This document shows, piece by piece, positions 1 to 7,919 of a DNA stretch of 40,162 nucleotides. The translations under genes and the position numbers were made by a program. Numbering within the stretch: position 1 is the stretch's first letter; each line of letters opens with the position of its first letter. The stretch is from a virus: IMG/VR virus record IMGVR_UViG_3300042923_001169, positions 1 through 40,162 of that record; one strand, 5' to 3'. Under the pieces are notes generated by a model. That model was given only the letters and a program-made list of their open reading frames with translations, ran no database searches and was not told the DNA's origin.

Positions 1-8
1 TTGTCCAC
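1..8. repeat. Left copy of terminal 8-bp direct repeat
   Basis: The window starts with TTGTCCAC and the same 8 bases end it (40155-40162). Together with the gene layout this suggests a circular or circularly permuted molecule cut at an arbitrary point. The repeat is not next to the integrase or the terminase, so neither an att core nor a cos end fits well. Confidence 0.5.
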
Positions 9-52
9 CTATCCTTTATATGGTAGAATCTCCATGGAAGGAGTTGTTATAT

Positions 53-832
53 TTGGATACAACAGATTTATTAAAGACAAAAGCCTTTGAGAAAGCTCTT
101 GAAAAACCAGCTATAACTTTTGGAACTGCTATTAACGGCTTATTACTTACTGTTTTTGCTCCACTTATTAAATACAACATTAAAAAGGAAACTGAGATTG
201 AAGCATATAAAGAATCAATTTTAAGCCAAGTCTCAAAAATACCAAAAGAAAAATTTATCGAACCTCCACTAAATATAATTGGTCCCGCAATTGAAGCATC
301 TAAGTTTTATATTGATTGTGCTAATTTAAAATCAATGTTTTCTAAACTTATAGCATCCTCAATGAACATAGATACAGTTGAACTTACGCATCCATCTTTT
401 ATCGATGTTATTAAGCAGCTATCACCCTTTGATGCAATTGTTTTAAATGAATTATCTAATTCTTTAACTCATCCAATAATTTCTTATAGACTGGATGAAA
501 CTGTTTCTACATCATTTGGTATTATTGGATTCACTATAATTAAAAACTTGGTAAAAATTGATTGCATAAATTCTACAAACTTTAGTTCTTTGCCTAAGAG
601 CATCGATAATTTAATACGATTAGGCTTAATTGATGTTAGTTATGATTCTGAACTTTCACCTTTTGCTTTATATAAAAGTGTTACGGAACACTTTTATAAT
701 CTTGTAAATCCAATTGTTGAAAAAGACTTTTTAACAAAAGATGAATTTAAGGATCGAACTCTAAAAGTTATCCATGGCGCCTTAGATTTTACAAATTATG
801 GTCAAGACTTTATAAATACATGTATTAGTTAA
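53..832 (+). CDS. DUF4393 / Abi-alpha-like abortive infection protein
   Basis: Resembles the Abi_alpha (DUF4393) family, which is linked to phage-exclusion functions; the molecular activity is not known to me. The N-terminal part carries the family-like pattern of a Lys-Pro-Ala stretch followed by a Gly/Ala-rich hydrophobic helix and a basic segment, and the rest is mostly helical. I chose the TTG at 53 because AAGGAG lies 9 bases upstream (38-43). An ATG at 20 is in frame but has no ribosome binding site, and the frame stays open to the window edge, so a longer N-terminus cannot be excluded. It is the only + strand gene in an otherwise leftward early region and overlaps the end of the next gene by 4 bases, which suggests an inserted accessory gene. 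Family assignment is moderately sure; the role in superinfection exclusion is inferred. Confidence 0.65.
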   Translation: MDTTDLLKTKAFEKALEKPAITFGTAINGLLLTVFAPLIKYNIKKETEIEAYKESILSQVSKIPKEKFIEPPLNIIGPAIEASKFYIDCANLKSMFSKLIASSMNIDTVELTHPSFIDVIKQLSPFDAIVLNELSNSLTHPIISYRLDETVSTSFGIIGFTIIKNLVKIDCINSTNFSSLPKSIDNLIRLGLIDVSYDSELSPFALYKSVTEHFYNLVNPIVEKDFLTKDEFKDRTLKVIHGALDFTNYGQDFINTCIS

Positions 833-1002
833 CTATTTTTCACTGCACTTAAAGTTAATAATTTTACTTGTTCTATAAAAGTTGAAGTTTGGATATCAAC
901 TCTCCTTATAAATATCTTTATTACATATAAATTCACTATAAAGACTGTAATAGTTGATATAGTTGTACTTGCTATTACAGTCCCCCAATTTATTTCTTCC
1001 AC
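829..1002 (-). CDS. Small single-span membrane protein
   Basis: A 57-residue protein with one clear hydrophobic segment (about residues 6-30) followed by a basic, then polar tail, so probably a small integral membrane protein. Start is GTG at 1002, 6 bases after AGGAGG; a TTG further upstream lies on the ribosome binding site itself. It is the last leftward gene before the opposing DUF4393 gene and their 3' ends overlap. Its leader is a duplicate of the one before the gene at 1885. I do not recognise a family. Confidence 0.55.
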   Translation of the reverse strand: MEEINWGTVIASTTISTITVFIVNLYVIKIFIRRVDIQTSTFIEQVKLLTLSAVKNS

Positions 1003-1009
1003 CTCTTTT

Positions 1010-1046
1010 CCTCCTCTCAACGGTTAATTAAAGTTGTTAACTGTCT
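1010..1046 (-). repeat. Duplicated 37-bp leader, copy B
   Basis: On the - strand this stretch matches 1892-1928 at 30 of 37 positions, including TTAACA, TTAACC and a shared GAGAGGAGG ribosome binding site. Each copy sits directly in front of a small early gene. It may be a copied translation or regulator-binding leader. Confidence 0.6.
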
Positions 1047-1053
1047 ATTTATT

Positions 1054-1236
1054 CTACTGTACCCTGTCCCGCTCTCTTACTCTGCAGTTAATTTTAAAGC
1101 AATTCTCACAACCATTTCTGCATATTTTAAAATAGTTTCTATAGCTCATATATAATTTGTTAATAAAGTCTTTACTCTTATATAAGAGACTTTCTATTCC
1201 AAGGTAATAGCATAAAAAACTCAATATATATTTCAT
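1054..1236 (-). CDS. Small early protein with Cys-rich tail
   Basis: A 60-residue protein preceded by GGAAAGGGGATAAGTA and an ATG, a good ribosome binding site. The N-terminal 20 residues are hydrophobic and aromatic. The C-terminal third is basic with Cys residues in CRNGCENC and NC, which could bind a metal or form disulphides. It lies in the leftward early operon. No family is recognised. Confidence 0.55.
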   Translation of the reverse strand: MKYILSFLCYYLGIESLLYKSKDFINKLYMSYRNYFKICRNGCENCFKINCRVRERDRVQ

Positions 1237-1280
1237 TACTTATCCCCTTTCCATACTTAAATATCTCCTCAAATTCAAAG

Positions 1281-1481
1281 CTAACGTTTTTTCTTATCAA
1301 GACCATAATTAAATTTTTTTAAAATACTATTTAGTCCTTTAACAGTCCTTACAAGGCTCTCATCAGTCCCGTATATTGAGTATCCGCAATTGGTATCAAG
1401 TTCTAGTTGTATAAACTCTTTTGCTTTTCTTATGCAGCCTAAATTCTGTTTTGATAATGTTATCTGATTATTGCTTAGCAT
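1281..1481 (-). CDS. Hypothetical early protein, 66 aa
   Basis: A soluble, basic 66-residue protein with ATAGGAGGATTAT directly upstream of the ATG, a near-ideal ribosome binding site. It has two likely helices and ends in a short run of Lys/Arg (DKKKR). It is in line with its leftward neighbours and is separated from the gene before it by only about 26 bases. No family is recognised; phage early genes of this size are often regulators or host-takeover proteins, but nothing here shows which. Confidence 0.6.
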   Translation of the reverse strand: MLSNNQITLSKQNLGCIRKAKEFIQLELDTNCGYSIYGTDESLVRTVKGLNSILKKFNYGLDKKKR

Positions 1482-1507
1482 ATAATCCTCCTATTTTGAA
1501 TTGTTAA

Positions 1508-1885
1508 TTAAAGATAGCCTAACTCTCTGGCTCTTAATATAATCTTTTCTTGACCTTCTTTGGTATACCCCCAATGACTACAATACAATCCTCCATATCC
1601 GTTATGACCATTTCTATATCTTCCTTGCATAATAAACTCTCTCATATCAAGCACTAATCCCCAAAGAGTTCCACCCTTTTCAAATTTATCTACATCAACG
1701 TTATAAGGTCTTATTCTATTTTGGCAACGTGCTTGCTTGAACCACAATTTGTTGTTTATTAATTCAAACTCTGATATTTTATCTTTATATGCAAAGAAAC
1801 ATCTATCAGTTATAGCAATAAGTTTTATAATTTCATTAACTATTTCAACTCTCTCTTGTTTTGTCATACTTGCTATAGTTTTCAT
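1508..1885 (-). CDS. Hypothetical early protein, 125 aa
   Basis: The ATG at 1885 follows GAGGAGGGATTTG, so it is preferred to the TTG one codon earlier. The first 30 residues form an amphipathic helix (MTKQERVEIVNEIIKL). The middle is rich in Lys and aromatic residues. The C-terminus is a Gly/Tyr/His/Cys-rich stretch (NGYGGLYCSHWGYT) followed by a helix, which looks like a small conserved fold. It carries leader copy A in front of it and is the first gene after the Cro-like regulator. I do not recognise the family. Confidence 0.6.
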   Translation of the reverse strand: MKTIASMTKQERVEIVNEIIKLIAITDRCFFAYKDKISEFELINNKLWFKQARCQNRIRPYNVDVDKFEKGGTLWGLVLDMREFIMQGRYRNGHNGYGGLYCSHWGYTKEGQEKIILRARELGYL

Positions 1886-1891
1886 CAAATC

Positions 1892-1928
1892 CCTCCTCTC
1901 ACTGGTTAAATAATGGTGTTAATTGTCC
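1892..1928 (-). repeat. Duplicated 37-bp leader, copy A
   Basis: Partner of 1010-1046, identical at 30 of 37 positions on the - strand and also ending in GAGAGGAGG before a start codon. GTTAA/TTAAC half-sites recur inside and just outside it. Confidence 0.6.
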
Positions 1929-1950
1929 GTTAACTTTATGCTTCGAAAAT

Positions 1951-2166
1951 TTAACTACGTTTTGTAGTACCCAATGGCAAAAAAATATCCGGAAACAATT
2001 CTAACATACTTATCCCATAATATTGTTGAATTTTTTTCATCAATTCAATACTTGGATTTCGAAAGCCACGTTCAATAGCACTTAAAGTCTTTTGAGAAAT
2101 TCCAAGTGTCATTGCAACATTTTCCTGAGATTTTTCCCCTCTTAACTGAACCAATTTTTCTCTCAT
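1951..2166 (-). CDS. Cro-like XRE-family repressor
   Basis: A 71-residue DNA-binding protein made almost only of an HTH_XRE (HTH_3) domain. Residues about 3-55 hold the helix-turn-helix, with SQENVAMTLGISQKTLSAIE as the core and an RNPS turn typical of the family. It is transcribed divergently from the LexA-like repressor at 2319, the classic Cro position, and opens the leftward early operon. Its consensus promoter (2208-2237) holds an operator between the -35 and -10 boxes and another near the start point, so it is probably repressed by the CI-like protein and itself. One further copy of the operator lies in its own last codons (1954-1968). Function by position and fold is fairly sure. Confidence 0.85.
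   Translation of the reverse strand: MREKLVQLRGEKSQENVAMTLGISQKTLSAIERGFRNPSIELMKKIQQYYGISMLELFPDIFLPLGTTKRS
1954..1968. promoter_or_regulatory. Distal operator copy inside the Cro-like gene
   Basis: ACTACGTTTTGTAGT, exactly the same 15 bases as the operator at 2181-2195 and palindromic in ACTAC/GTAGT. It overlaps the last codons of the Cro-like gene, about 230 bases from the main operators, a spacing that would allow DNA looping. Confidence 0.6.
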
Positions 2167-2180
2167 CTATCCACCGCCTT

Positions 2181-2295
2181 ACTACGTTTTGTAGTGATTA
2201 CATTTTTAGTATACTACTACAATTTGTAGTATGTCAATAGTATTTTTAAAAAACCTACTACAAAATATTGTAACACTTTCACTACTTTCAGTAGT
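2181..2295. promoter_or_regulatory. Divergent operator region, ACTAC-N5-GTAGT sites
   Basis: Three perfect 15-bp palindromes of the form ACTAC-N5-GTAGT lie at 2181-2195, 2216-2230 and 2281-2295. A degenerate half-site lies at 2257-2272. They cover the space between the divergent Cro-like and CI-like genes. The site at 2216-2230 extends to a 17-bp palindrome and sits between the promoter boxes of the leftward promoter. The site at 2281-2295 lies just before the CI-like gene's ribosome binding site, as expected for autoregulation. These are the likely binding sites of one or both HTH proteins. Confidence 0.8.
2208..2237 (-). promoter_or_regulatory. Early leftward promoter (PR-like)
   Basis: On the - strand TTGACA (2232-2237) is followed after 18 bases by TATACT (2208-2213), a near-consensus sigma-A promoter. 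An operator fills most of the spacer. It would drive the Cro-like gene and the early operon. Confidence 0.75.
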
Positions 2296-2318
2296 AAAAT
2301 TATTAATGAGGTGTTTTT

Positions 2319-3044
2319 ATGAATCGGATTAAGGAATTAAGAAATAAAAGAGACATAAGCCAACAAGATTTAGCAGACTTTTTTAATATATCTCAACAAA
2401 CAATAAGTGCTTATGAAAATGGTTCTCGTGAGCCTGACCTTGATACACTAAAAAAAATGTCTGAATATTTCAATGTTACTATTGACTATCTTCTAGGTTT
2501 ACCAGATAAAATGATAAAAATAATCCCTATCCTCGGCAAGATAAGAGCTGGTTTACCGCTTCTGGCTTCTGAAAATTGGGAAGCTGAAGTCGAAGTTGCT
2601 GCTGATATTAATGCGGATTTTGCTCTAAGGATTATAGGAGACTCCATGTCCTGGGTAGGTATACATGATGGCGACTTAGCAATTTTAAGACAAGCAAGCA
2701 CAGCCTACAATGGTGATATAATTGCCTGTGGAGTACAAGATGGTGATTGGTGCGCTACACTAAAATACTTTATAAAAGAAAATGGTACGCCAGTCCTTAG
2801 AGCTGCTAATCCAAACTATGCTGATATGCCTATTACTCCAAGCCACAGAATTATAGGCACCTTAGTCAGCATACAAAAGGAAGCACCTTCTATTAATACA
2901 TATAAAAACTTTCTAAATGCCAAAGAGCTCTCAGACGAGCATTGGAATAATGTTATTGAAAAGGCAGTGCAAATTGGATTGGATGATAAGCAAGTAATTA
3001 AGTTAATGGAATTGTTTTCTGATATGGTTAAGAATATTAAGTAA
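2319..3044 (+). CDS. LexA/CI-like self-cleaving phage repressor (XRE + S24)
   Basis: Lysogeny repressor that should bind the operators next to it and be inactivated by RecA-stimulated self-cleavage. Residues about 4-60 form an XRE helix-turn-helix (ISQQDLADFFNISQQTISAY). Residues about 70-175 form a peptidase S24 domain with an Ala77-Gly78 cleavage site (IRAGLP), catalytic Ser109 in GDSM, the GIHDGDL motif, and Lys149 (ATLKYF). A tail of about 60 helical residues follows. All residues needed for cleavage are present, so the prophage should be inducible by DNA damage. GAGGTG precedes the ATG, and a strong terminator follows. It heads the rightward lysogeny arm. Confidence 0.92.
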   Translation: MNRIKELRNKRDISQQDLADFFNISQQTISAYENGSREPDLDTLKKMSEYFNVTIDYLLGLPDKMIKIIPILGKIRAGLPLLASENWEAEVEVAADINADFALRIIGDSMSWVGIHDGDLAILRQASTAYNGDIIACGVQDGDWCATLKYFIKENGTPVLRAANPNYADMPITPSHRIIGTLVSIQKEAPSINTYKNFLNAKELSDEHWNNVIEKAVQIGLDDKQVIKLMELFSDMVKNIK

Positions 3045-3077
3045 ACTCAAATTGCTTATGCAATTTGAGTATTTTTT
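3045..3077 (+). terminator. Rho-independent terminator after the repressor
   Basis: Perfect 11-bp stem ACTCAAATTGC / GCAATTTGAGT with loop TTAT, followed by ATTTTTTC. It separates repressor transcription from the ABC-3C genes, which must use their own promoter in the AT-rich gap 3078-3268. I saw no consensus promoter there. Confidence 0.85.
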
Positions 3078-3268
3078 CAACTTTGTTAGTAAAAAATTTG
3101 TAAAAATATAATATGTTGTAATTTGCATTTATGTGTCGAAATTTAATATTGAAGTTTATGTTTTCAAAAATACTGTCTTATTACAAAAGTTATTATCATA
3201 AAAATATTTTAATAAAGTAATTAATATCTTGTTAAACATATAAATTTCTAGGGGGATGAATATAACAA

Positions 3269-4507
3269 ATGATTGGAATCGATTTTGTACACCGGAAAGA
3301 AAATAAAAATCTAATTATTTTCGTCCATGGTTTTACAGGGAGTAAAGAAACATGGAAGAACTCTAAAGATGAATACTTTTCGGAAATGCTTCTAAAAAAT
3401 ACTGAAATAGAAAAAAACTATGATATTGCATATTTTAACTATTATACTAGGTTTATTGAAATGTTTAATAATAAATTTGGTAATTTAGTTTTTAAAGCGT
3501 TGTTTAAAAGAGGAGCTAAAAAGCCCAGAAAAAACTTAGATATAAATGAATTGGCAGAGTTTATGGGTTCCATCATAAGATATAACTGTTCCAACTATGA
3601 TAATATTATTATCATAGCCCACAGCATGGGTGGCTTAATATCAAAGTCCTATATACTAAATGAAATTAAAGAAAATGGTAATACGCAAGTTAAGCTTTTC
3701 CTTTCTCTTGCTGTGCCGCACTCAGGCACGAACCTTGCTACTCTGGCACAACTTATAAATATTAAAAATATTCAAGTATCAGATTTAGCTCCATTGACTG
3801 ATACTACATCGAAGCTCACAAGAGATTGGATAAATTCAGAACATCCTAAAACTATATACTTTATAGGTCAGTATGATGAAGTTGTAGAAAAAGTTAGTGC
3901 CATCGCCTTTGATGCAAACAAGCCTGACATTGTAAACTGCGATGAAAGCCATACATCTATCTCTAAGCCTGAATCGACAACTGACTTAGTTTATGTTTCT
4001 ACACAAAAGATTCTGCTAGAATTTCTTGAACAGCAGAACTTATTTAAAAATATGACAGTAAAAAAGTACAATGACGATGGCAGGTATAATGAAGAACTTT
4101 TTGTTGTAAAGCTTATAGTAGCCGACATAGATAAAACTTTAATAAATGGTGCTAAACAGCAGTTTTTTAATGCAGAATACGTTACCAAGATATTAAACAA
4201 GAAACAGGCTGACTGCTTAGAAGAGCTCTATGCTAAGATTAAGGACTTGTATTTCCTTTATTACGGAAAGTATATAAGTAATAAAATAGAAGGCAGTAAT
4301 GCACTTATTACAAGTATCCACGAAAAAATTCGTGAAGATACTCAGCTCAATATTAGCAGCGAAGAATATAAGAAGCTTTTTTCTAAACTTGATTATATGC
4401 ATAAGACTGGTATGCTGCACCAATTAGCTAATCAAGAGAAGGAAGAAATTTTCTGGAAGAAGGACTGTTCTGATGATATTAAAAAATATGTTACGGAGAG
4501 AGAGTAA
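3269..4507 (+). CDS. Alpha/beta hydrolase fused to an ABC-3C-type C-terminal domain (predicted effector)
   Basis: The first about 245 residues are an alpha/beta hydrolase of the lipase/DUF676 type. The oxyanion loop is FVHGFTGS (about 18-25), the nucleophile elbow AHSMGG has Ser119, and Asp203 (GQYDEVV) and His228 (ESHTSISKP) have the right spacing for the rest of the triad. The last about 160 residues are charged and helical with no hydrolase features and match the idea of the shared C-terminal module of ABC-three-component effectors. The stop overlaps the next ATG (TAATG), so the three genes are translationally coupled. The substrate, perhaps a lipid ester or acylated protein, is not shown. 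The start at ATG 3269 is the only good one; AGGGGG lies 12-13 bases upstream. Hydrolase fold is sure, the effector role is inferred from context. Confidence 0.8.
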   Translation: MIGIDFVHRKENKNLIIFVHGFTGSKETWKNSKDEYFSEMLLKNTEIEKNYDIAYFNYYTRFIEMFNNKFGNLVFKALFKRGAKKPRKNLDINELAEFMGSIIRYNCSNYDNIIIIAHSMGGLISKSYILNEIKENGNTQVKLFLSLAVPHSGTNLATLAQLINIKNIQVSDLAPLTDTTSKLTRDWINSEHPKTIYFIGQYDEVVEKVSAIAFDANKPDIVNCDESHTSISKPESTTDLVYVSTQKILLEFLEQQNLFKNMTVKKYNDDGRYNEELFVVKLIVADIDKTLINGAKQQFFNAEYVTKILNKKQADCLEELYAKIKDLYFLYYGKYISNKIEGSNALITSIHEKIREDTQLNISSEEYKKLFSKLDYMHKTGMLHQLANQEKEEIFWKKDCSDDIKKYVTERE

Positions 4508-5022
4508 TGAGTAAGCTGCCTTTTATTATTGTTGAAAATGACATTGATATTCGACTTACTAGGTTGTTAATTTTAATTAGTGAATTATCATACTCTTCTA
4601 AAAAGAACCCTATATTAACTATTGATAAAATTGCAGTCTATGACTTTCTATTAAGATATCCTACTATTTTATATAGAATTACTAAAATAGAAAATTTTAA
4701 AAAAAGTTTTGATCTTGAGGACTATGAATTTAATAATATAGAATCAAATTATCCAGATTTAAGTATTCTCTATGATTACACAGTTCTCACTAAGCTACTG
4801 CAGATTCTTATATGTTATGGATATGTTTCAACAACCGTTAGTAAAGAAGCCTTTTATATAATCACGGATGCTGGCAATGAATTTTTAAGTTCTTTAACTT
4901 CCGAATATATAAAAAGACTTAAAGAGCTTGTAGTTATACTTCTACAAATGAGAACTTTAAATTTTCAAAAATTAAATAAATCTATTAATCTTGCTATAGA
5001 TGGAGGAAATATTTATGAGTAA
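4507..5022 (+). CDS. ABC-3C middle component (predicted)
   Basis: A 171-residue helical protein between an effector-like gene and a zinc-hook ATPase, with one base of overlap on its left and 8 on its right. This is the size and place of the middle component of ABC-three-component systems. The centre (about residues 85-135) has a likely winged-helix pattern, with a helix LTKLLQILICYGYVSTT followed by a beta wing and an ITDAG turn. In this class the middle component is thought to bridge ATPase and effector. Identification rests mainly on context. Confidence 0.65.
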   Translation: MSKLPFIIVENDIDIRLTRLLILISELSYSSKKNPILTIDKIAVYDFLLRYPTILYRITKIENFKKSFDLEDYEFNNIESNYPDLSILYDYTVLTKLLQILICYGYVSTTVSKEAFYIITDAGNEFLSSLTSEYIKRLKELVVILLQMRTLNFQKLNKSINLAIDGGNIYE

Positions 5023-7009
5023 TTCTCCTAGTTTAATAATAAATAAATTAGTACTTGTAGGCCGCAGAAAAAATTATACTATCCCTTTTCACAAAGGCCT
5101 TAATGTTATATACGGTGACTCAGACACCGGTAAGTCCAGTATACTAAACTTAGTAGACTATAGCCTTGGCAGCGCCAAAGTTGATATGTATGATGAAATC
5201 GAATATAGTGGGAAATACTGTTTAATGGAAGTTCAACTTAACGGTAAGACCTATACTATAAAAAGGGATATATTTGATAGTGAAGATTTTATTCAAGTAT
5301 ATCCCAGCAGCATTGAAGAGATGGATTCCATATTTCCCTATGAATATGGACCTCATTATAATAAAGAAGGTGCTGCAGGTTTTTTCTCTGATTTTTTACT
5401 TCAATCATTAAATATCCCATTGGTTAAAGTAAAGAGAGCGCCAACTCAGGCCGTCTCTGAACCAGTACGAGTTGGCTTTCGAGATATATTTAAATTCTGC
5501 AACATGAATCAAGATGAAGTAGGGAGTAAATTTATATTAGATGCTAAAAATGGTCCCGTATTTACCAAAAACAAGGAGACATTTAAGTTTATTCATAATG
5601 TTTTAGATAGCCAAATAACTGAACTTCAAAACGATCAGTCCGCTAAAGTGAAAGAGAAAAATAAATTAGAAAATAAATTAGATATAATATCAAGCTTTCT
5701 TAGAGAAACTCAACTAAAGCCAATTGATATATTAGCAAATGAATTAAATATTCTAGATGAACAATATAATTCTATTGAACTAGAAATTAAAGAATTAAAT
5801 ACTAATATGTCCTCAAATACAAAATACAATAATGAACTAAGAGAAATTATTCAAAATAAGAAACTCCAATTAAATGAAATAGATACTAACAAAGAAGCAT
5901 TAGAAGCCAATTTAGAGCAAAATATAAGATTAAAAAAAGAATATGATAAGGATATAACAAAACTTCAATCTGTTATTGAAGTTAAAACCAAAATGCCAAT
6001 TTCTGTCTCCAAAGAAGCTGATTGTCCTGTATGCCATAGGCAAATGAAAATTGAAGACTTAAAGCAATGTCTAGGTCAAAATAATGCTGTATTTCTTAAA
6101 GAAGAAATACAGGCCCTTAAGCGCCGTAAGCAAAATTTAATTAGCTTAATTGATAAACAGTTTGATGATCTTAGTAAGTTAGATAGACAGCGTGAAATTC
6201 TTATTGAGGAGTTAAACAAAGCTGAAATACTTTTAGACTCTAATACTAAAACTTTTATTTCACCATATATTTCTCAAAGAGATGGATTAATAGCTCAAAG
6301 AGCTGCTACCAATGAACAAAAAAGCAAAATATCATATTTGTTGAAATTAAGAAAGCAACTTGGTCTTATCAGTAAAGATATTGAAACTACTCAAAAACAA
6401 ATAGATGATCTTATTATAAAAATTGATGAACTCAAAAAGAATGCACCTTCCACCGAAACTATAGTTTCTGATTTAGGTGATTACTTAAAGAATTTCTTGG
6501 ATTATGTAAGAATCAAAAATCCAATTAATATAGGTATAAATGATAAATCATTTTTACCTATAGTTAGAGGTAAAAACTATTTAGATCTTACTTCTGGAGG
6601 ACTTAGGACAATAACTTCGGTTGGATACTTTGTGAGTTTATTAAGAAATAGCTTAGCTAATAACACAAATCTTCCAAAGTTCTTAATGATTGATACTATT
6701 GGTAAATATCTAGGTAAAACAGATGAAAAATCTAAAGCTGACACTAACCCTAAGGAAGATGCATTAGAGGGTATTAGCGATCCTCATAAGTATTTAAATA
6801 TGTATAAATATTTAATTAACCTATGTGAAACTAAGGATAAAACTGAGGAAGGCATCGACTTCCAAATATTAATTGTAGATAATGAAATTCCTGTTGAGAT
6901 TGAAAAGATAGTTGCTCAATATGTTATAAAACGCTTTAGTACTGAGCATCGTGAAGGATTTGATATAGGATTTATTGATGATGCAGACAGTAATAGTAGT
7001 ATTCTATAA
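5015..7009 (+). CDS. ABC-3C ATPase, DUF3732-like, Rad50/SMC-type with zinc hook
   Basis: A 664-residue SMC/RecN-like ATPase and probable sensor or regulator of the system. Walker A is GDSDTGKSS (about residues 34-42). Long coiled coils (about 200-330 and 355-460) flank a CPVC zinc-hook motif (Cys337, Cys340). The signature is LTSGG (about 525-529), and the Walker B strand is FLMIDTIG with Asp560. The usual catalytic Glu after the Asp is a Thr, as is common in DUF3732-like ATPases (they read DS or DT), so hydrolysis may be slow. ATG at 5015 follows GGAGG by 8 bases and is preferred to the ATG at 5000. A hairpin at 7037-7070 follows. Fold is sure, subfamily fairly sure. Confidence 0.8.
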   Translation: MSNSPSLIINKLVLVGRRKNYTIPFHKGLNVIYGDSDTGKSSILNLVDYSLGSAKVDMYDEIEYSGKYCLMEVQLNGKTYTIKRDIFDSEDFIQVYPSSIEEMDSIFPYEYGPHYNKEGAAGFFSDFLLQSLNIPLVKVKRAPTQAVSEPVRVGFRDIFKFCNMNQDEVGSKFILDAKNGPVFTKNKETFKFIHNVLDSQITELQNDQSAKVKEKNKLENKLDIISSFLRETQLKPIDILANELNILDEQYNSIELEIKELNTNMSSNTKYNNELREIIQNKKLQLNEIDTNKEALEANLEQNIRLKKEYDKDITKLQSVIEVKTKMPISVSKEADCPVCHRQMKIEDLKQCLGQNNAVFLKEEIQALKRRKQNLISLIDKQFDDLSKLDRQREILIEELNKAEILLDSNTKTFISPYISQRDGLIAQRAATNEQKSKISYLLKLRKQLGLISKDIETTQKQIDDLIIKIDELKKNAPSTETIVSDLGDYLKNFLDYVRIKNPINIGINDKSFLPIVRGKNYLDLTSGGLRTITSVGYFVSLLRNSLANNTNLPKFLMIDTIGKYLGKTDEKSKADTNPKEDALEGISDPHKYLNMYKYLINLCETKDKTEEGIDFQILIVDNEIPVEIEKIVAQYVIKRFSTEHREGFDIGFIDDADSNSSIL

Positions 7010-7036
7010 ATTAGTCTTATAATGCCTTGATTTGTA

Positions 7037-7070
7037 CCAAAGGATTGCTTTTATACACTCAATCCTTTGG
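7037..7070 (+). terminator. Hairpin after the ABC-3C genes
   Basis: Perfect 11-bp stem CCAAAGGATTG / CAATCCTTTGG with a 12-base loop. No T-run follows, so it may act as an mRNA 3' end or stability hairpin rather than a strong terminator. Confidence 0.5.
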
Positions 7071-7109
7071 AATAATAACAGTTTTGAAAAATATAATTGA
7101 GGTGACGCA

Positions 7110-7919
7110 TTGGAAATATTTAAACTTTTAGATCAAATAACTACTGCGGTTAAAGATGGAAAGTATAATTATCTCGTTTATGGATTATGCCTACTTCTTA
7201 TGACTTGGCTGTACAAGCATTTTAAAACTTATATGTCGGAACAAGATAAGGAAAATTTAAAAAGATTAGATACAGCATTAGAAGTTTATGGAAATATCTA
7301 TGTACAATTAGATAATATAATATTGGGTAAAGGTGATATAGAAAGTTTCAAGTGTGCCCTATCTAAAAGCTATATCTATTTACCCAAGGAAACACTAAAA
7401 CAAGCCTTGGACTTAGATTTAGATTTCAGCAATAATAAAGCTCTTAAAGAATTTAAGACTTTAGTTAAAAATGAAATTCTTCAGCTAAAGTCTCAACAGC
7501 TTGATTCAGTTACCTACCGTATAAGTAACAATATATATGAGAATATGGAATATTATATTAACAAGAGTAAATTTAAGCTACTATATACCCCATTTGTTTA
7601 TTCTTTGTTTGCTTTTATAGGAATATTTTTTGCTGTATCTCTCATTACAGTATTTTCAGCTACTAATTGGTTAAATAGACTTATACTTATCGTAGCTTTG
7701 TTCTATTTTATATTATTCTTTTTTGTTGCAGCTGGAATATTTCAGTCGATAGTTAACAAAAACTTCAATTTCCAATATAAAAACATTGCTTTAATTTTGG
7801 CTTTAGTTATAGCTCCTTTTATTGGAACAATTTATTTATCCAAATATATTTTATTTATGGCATTTATTTGTTTGATTACTTATACAAAATTTCACTTTAG
7901 GTCTACAATTAAAAAATAA
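7110..7919 (+). CDS. Multi-pass membrane protein with helical cytoplasmic domain
   Basis: A TTG start follows GAGGTG by 6 bases. Residues about 20-36 are one membrane span. Residues 40-155 are a charged, helical soluble domain. From about 160 to 262 come three or four strongly hydrophobic spans with a short basic end. No family is recognised. It lies straight behind the ABC-3C genes, before the integrase, in the lysogenic arm. It could therefore be a further part of the conflict system, a superinfection-exclusion protein or an unrelated accessory gene; the intervening hairpin argues for separate expression. Confidence 0.6.
   Translation: MEIFKLLDQITTAVKDGKYNYLVYGLCLLLMTWLYKHFKTYMSEQDKENLKRLDTALEVYGNIYVQLDNIILGKGDIESFKCALSKSYIYLPKETLKQALDLDLDFSNNKALKEFKTLVKNEILQLKSQQLDSVTYRISNNIYENMEYYINKSKFKLLYTPFVYSLFAFIGIFFAVSLITVFSATNWLNRLILIVALFYFILFFFVAAGIFQSIVNKNFNFQYKNIALILALVIAPFIGTIYLSKYILFMAFICLITYTKFHFRSTIKK

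Noticed and set aside
1-8. Terminal TTGTCCAC as attL/attR core of an integrated prophage
   Set aside because: The serine integrase and an intact attP-like site lie about 9 kb inside, which does not fit integration at the window ends.
2486-2701. 71-codon - frame inside the repressor gene
   Set aside because: It is antisense to a repressor with all catalytic residues, so it is a shadow frame.
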